NCBI GenBank assembly: GCA_944386165.1
Contig: CALXAA010000018.1
Location: 1-35,145 of the forward strand
Source: an uncultured Clostridia bacterium
GTDB taxonomy: Bacteria > Bacillota > Clostridia > TANB77 > CAG-508
DNA length: 35,145 nt
Reading direction: 5' to 3'
The position numbers and the translations under genes are program-made. Each line of letters starts with the position of its first letter. The first letter of the stretch is position 1. Shown here one piece after another: positions 33,256-35,145 of this stretch. The notes beneath the pieces were generated by a model. It made no database searches. It was not told the origin of the DNA and saw nothing but the letters and a program-made list of their open reading frames with translations.

Positions 33256-35016
33256 ATGAATATGAATGAAGAAATGGTTACACTAACTATAGATGGAGTA
33301 GAAGTAAAAACAAAAAAAGGTACAACAATTTTACAAGCTGCCAAAGAAGTTGGAATAGATATACCAACACTATGTTTTTTAAAAGACATAAATGAAGTTG
33401 GAGACTGTAGAATGTGTATAGTAGAAGTTGAAGGAAGAAAAGGATTTGCAACTTCATGTATACAAACAGTAGAAGAAGGTATGGTAGTTCATACACATAC
33501 ACCAAATGTATTAGAAGCAAGACATGTAATACTTGATTTAATAATTTCAAATCATGCTAAAGATTGCCTAACATGTACTCGTTCAGGAAATTGTGAATTA
33601 CAAGATTTAGCAGTAAAATTCAATATACAAAATGTAGAATTTCCAGGAGAAGTAACACAACACAAAATAGATGATAAATCTCCTGCAATAGTTAGAGATT
33701 TTAATAAATGTATTTTATGTAGAAGATGTATATCTACATGTAAAAAAGTCCAAGAAATTGGAGCAATAGATTGTATAGAAAGAGGATTTGAATCATGTAT
33801 ATCTACAACATATGATCACAGTTTAAATGATGTAGACTGCACATTTTGTGGTCAATGTATAGAAAGCTGTCCAACAGGAGCATTGCATGAAAAAGAATCA
33901 ATAAATGATGTATGGGCAAAATTAAAAGATCCAGATACATATGTAGTAGTTCAAACTGCACCAGCAGTAAGAGTAGCCTTAGGAGAAGAATTTGGAATGC
34001 CTATAGGAACAAATGTAAAAGGAAAAATGGTAACGGCATTAAAAAGATTAGGATTTGATAAAGTATTTGATACAAATACAGGTGCAGATTTAACAATAAT
34101 GGAAGAAGCAAATGAATTTGTAGAAAGATTACAAAATGGTGGAACATTCCCAATGATTACATCTTGTAGCCCTGGATGGGTTCGTTTTGCAGAAAAAAAT
34201 TATGGAGATTTATTAGACCACTTATCAAGTTGTAAATCACCACACCAAATGTTTGGAGCAATTATAAAATCATATTTTGCAGATAAATATGGAATAGATA
34301 GAAACAAAATATGTACAGTATCAGTAATGCCTTGTATTGCTAAAAAATATGAATGTAGTAGACCAGAGATGGAAGTTGATGGAATAAGAGATGTAGATTA
34401 TGTAATAACAACAAGAGAATTATCTAGAATGATAAAACAAGCAAATATTGATTTTACACAATTAGATGACAGTAATTTTGATGATCCAATGGGAGAAGCA
34501 ACAGGTGCTGGAGCAATATTTGGAACTACTGGAGGAGTAATGGAAGCAGCTATTAGAACAGCAGTAGACACATTAGAAAACAGAAGTATAGATAGAATAG
34601 AATATACAGAAGTAAGAGGAGAAAAAGAAATAAAAGAAGCAATTTTAAATGTAGCAGGGAAAGAAGTAAAAATAGCTGTTGCAAGTGGCTTAGCAAATGC
34701 AAGAAAAATAATGGAACAAATAAGAAGAGGTGAATCTCCATATCATTTTGTAGAGATAATGGCATGTCCTGGTGGATGTGTAATGGGAGGAGGTCAACCA
34801 ATAAAAAGTTCTAGTATTAGATCAACAGTTGATGTTAGAAAATTAAGAGCAAGTGCACTATATGCAATTGATGAAAAAAGTGTAATAAGAAAATCTCATG
34901 AAAGTCCTGTAATGAAACAACTTTATGCAGAATTCTTAGAAAAACCAGGTAGTCATTTAGCACATAAATATTTACACACTACATATACTCCAAAACCAAA
35001 ATATGATATAGAATAA
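33256..35016 (+). CDS. hydA: [FeFe] hydrogenase catalytic subunit, NAD-linked bifurcating type
   Basis: This 586-residue catalytic subunit makes or consumes H2, probably coupled to NADH and ferredoxin with HydB and HydC. It has an N-terminal plant-type [2Fe-2S] domain (CRMCIVEVEG with flanking Cys), the His/Cys [4Fe-4S] motif around HAKDCLTCTRSGNC, two [4Fe-4S] motifs (CILCRRCISTC and CTFCGQCIESC), then the H-cluster domain. L1 is TSCSPGW (Cys304), L2 is MPCIAKKYE (Cys360), L3 is MACPGGCVMGGG (Cys504, Cys508). L1 has Ser and Gly where many enzymes have TSCCPAW. The C-terminal small-subunit-like tail is present. AAAGGA lies before the ATG; ATG 33262 is an alternative. Confidence 0.95.
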   Translation: MNMNEEMVTLTIDGVEVKTKKGTTILQAAKEVGIDIPTLCFLKDINEVGDCRMCIVEVEGRKGFATSCIQTVEEGMVVHTHTPNVLEARHVILDLIISNHAKDCLTCTRSGNCELQDLAVKFNIQNVEFPGEVTQHKIDDKSPAIVRDFNKCILCRRCISTCKKVQEIGAIDCIERGFESCISTTYDHSLNDVDCTFCGQCIESCPTGALHEKESINDVWAKLKDPDTYVVVQTAPAVRVALGEEFGMPIGTNVKGKMVTALKRLGFDKVFDTNTGADLTIMEEANEFVERLQNGGTFPMITSCSPGWVRFAEKNYGDLLDHLSSCKSPHQMFGAIIKSYFADKYGIDRNKICTVSVMPCIAKKYECSRPEMEVDGIRDVDYVITTRELSRMIKQANIDFTQLDDSNFDDPMGEATGAGAIFGTTGGVMEAAIRTAVDTLENRSIDRIEYTEVRGEKEIKEAILNVAGKEVKIAVASGLANARKIMEQIRRGESPYHFVEIMACPGGCVMGGGQPIKSSSIRSTVDVRKLRASALYAIDEKSVIRKSHESPVMKQLYAEFLEKPGSHLAHKYLHTTYTPKPKYDIE

Positions 35017-35070
35017 TGTCTAGTGTGACTGGGGTCGGATCCAAAATAGAAGCGGAACCGACCCCAGACA
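35017..35070 (+). repeat. REP-like palindrome after the hydrogenase operon, likely terminator
   Basis: CTGGGGTCGG (35029-35038) pairs with CCGACCCCAG (35058-35067), with TCC/GGA extending the stem past one mismatch. TGTC (35017-35020) and GACA (35067-35070) bound the element, and ATTTTTG follows. The outer TGTC/GACA and the GGGGxCGG core recall the repeats at 4518, 5782 and 8326, but the core differs. Confidence 0.65.
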
Positions 35071-35087
35071 ATTTTTGTATATAAGAA

Positions 35088-35110
35088 AACCACGTGCTAT
35101 GCGCGTGGTT
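35088..35110 (-). terminator. Hairpin, terminator for a gene beyond the right edge
   Basis: AACCACGTGC (35088-35097) pairs with GCGCGTGGTT (35101-35110) using one G-U pair. Read on the minus strand it is followed by TTTTCTTA, so it most likely ends a convergent gene lying outside the window. Confidence 0.5.
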
Positions 35111-35145
35111 CAAAAAAAGCGATAGCATTGTATGAAAAAAACCTC

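Noticed and set aside
30847..35016. Complex I (nuoEFG) genes
   Set aside because: The third gene carries all three H-cluster motifs, so the set is an [FeFe] hydrogenase, not a respiratory complex.
1..35145. CRISPR arrays, tRNA or rRNA genes, insertion sequences, prophage
   Set aside because: No regularly spaced repeats, cloverleaf or rRNA-like tracts, transposase or phage genes were found by reading.

Overview
The window reads as a chromosomal segment of an AT-rich, Gram-positive anaerobe of the Clostridia. The signs are strong AGGAGG-type ribosome sites, A/T-ending codons with AGA for arginine, a T-box on pheST, a SigH-type sporulation sigma factor, and a three-subunit NAD-linked [FeFe] hydrogenase. 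Nearly all genes lie on the plus strand.

Layout. 1-500: a small hydrophobic minus-strand ORF with its own promoter. 450-4500: phenylalanine T-box, pheS, pheT. 4500-8360: an MscS-type channel and an 828-residue adenosine-deaminase-like fusion protein, bordered by copies of a TGTCAA/GGGACGGAG repeat. 8380-12600: the conserved ylxM-ffh-rpsP-khpA-rimM-trmD-rplS operon, with an L19 leader before rplS. 12600-14520: a compositionally foreign 74-codon gene, an unrecognised 296-residue protein, and a convergent Cys-rich prealbumin-fold protein. 14690-16225: murI and sigH. 16300-18740: phosphodiester glycosidase-like protein, cmk, HD-domain protein. 18780-28160: a two-module NRPS (C-A-T-C-A-T-reductase) transcribed with an orphan 7TM/PAS histidine kinase. 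28170-29290, minus: CobW/COG0523 GTPase. 29400-30690: a two-gene unit of unusual base composition, made of a 65-residue protein and a RelA/SpoT-synthetase-like protein that share an N-terminal segment. 30720-35070: hydC-hydB-hydA-like hydrogenase operon.

The housekeeping parts cover translation (PheRS, SRP, L19, S16, tRNA and ribosome maturation), cell wall precursor supply, nucleotide supply and hydrogen metabolism. Three accessory parts deserve attention. First, the NRPS-kinase pair: the NRPS ends in a reductase and should release a dipeptide aldehyde. Its first adenylation pocket reads as a near-perfect glycine code. Second, the alarmone-synthetase-like pair, which resembles a toxSAS-type or signalling cassette and looks horizontally acquired. 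Third, the deaminase fused to a Rossmann-like C-terminal domain, flanked by dispersed repeats. No CRISPR array, tRNA, rRNA, insertion sequence or prophage was seen.
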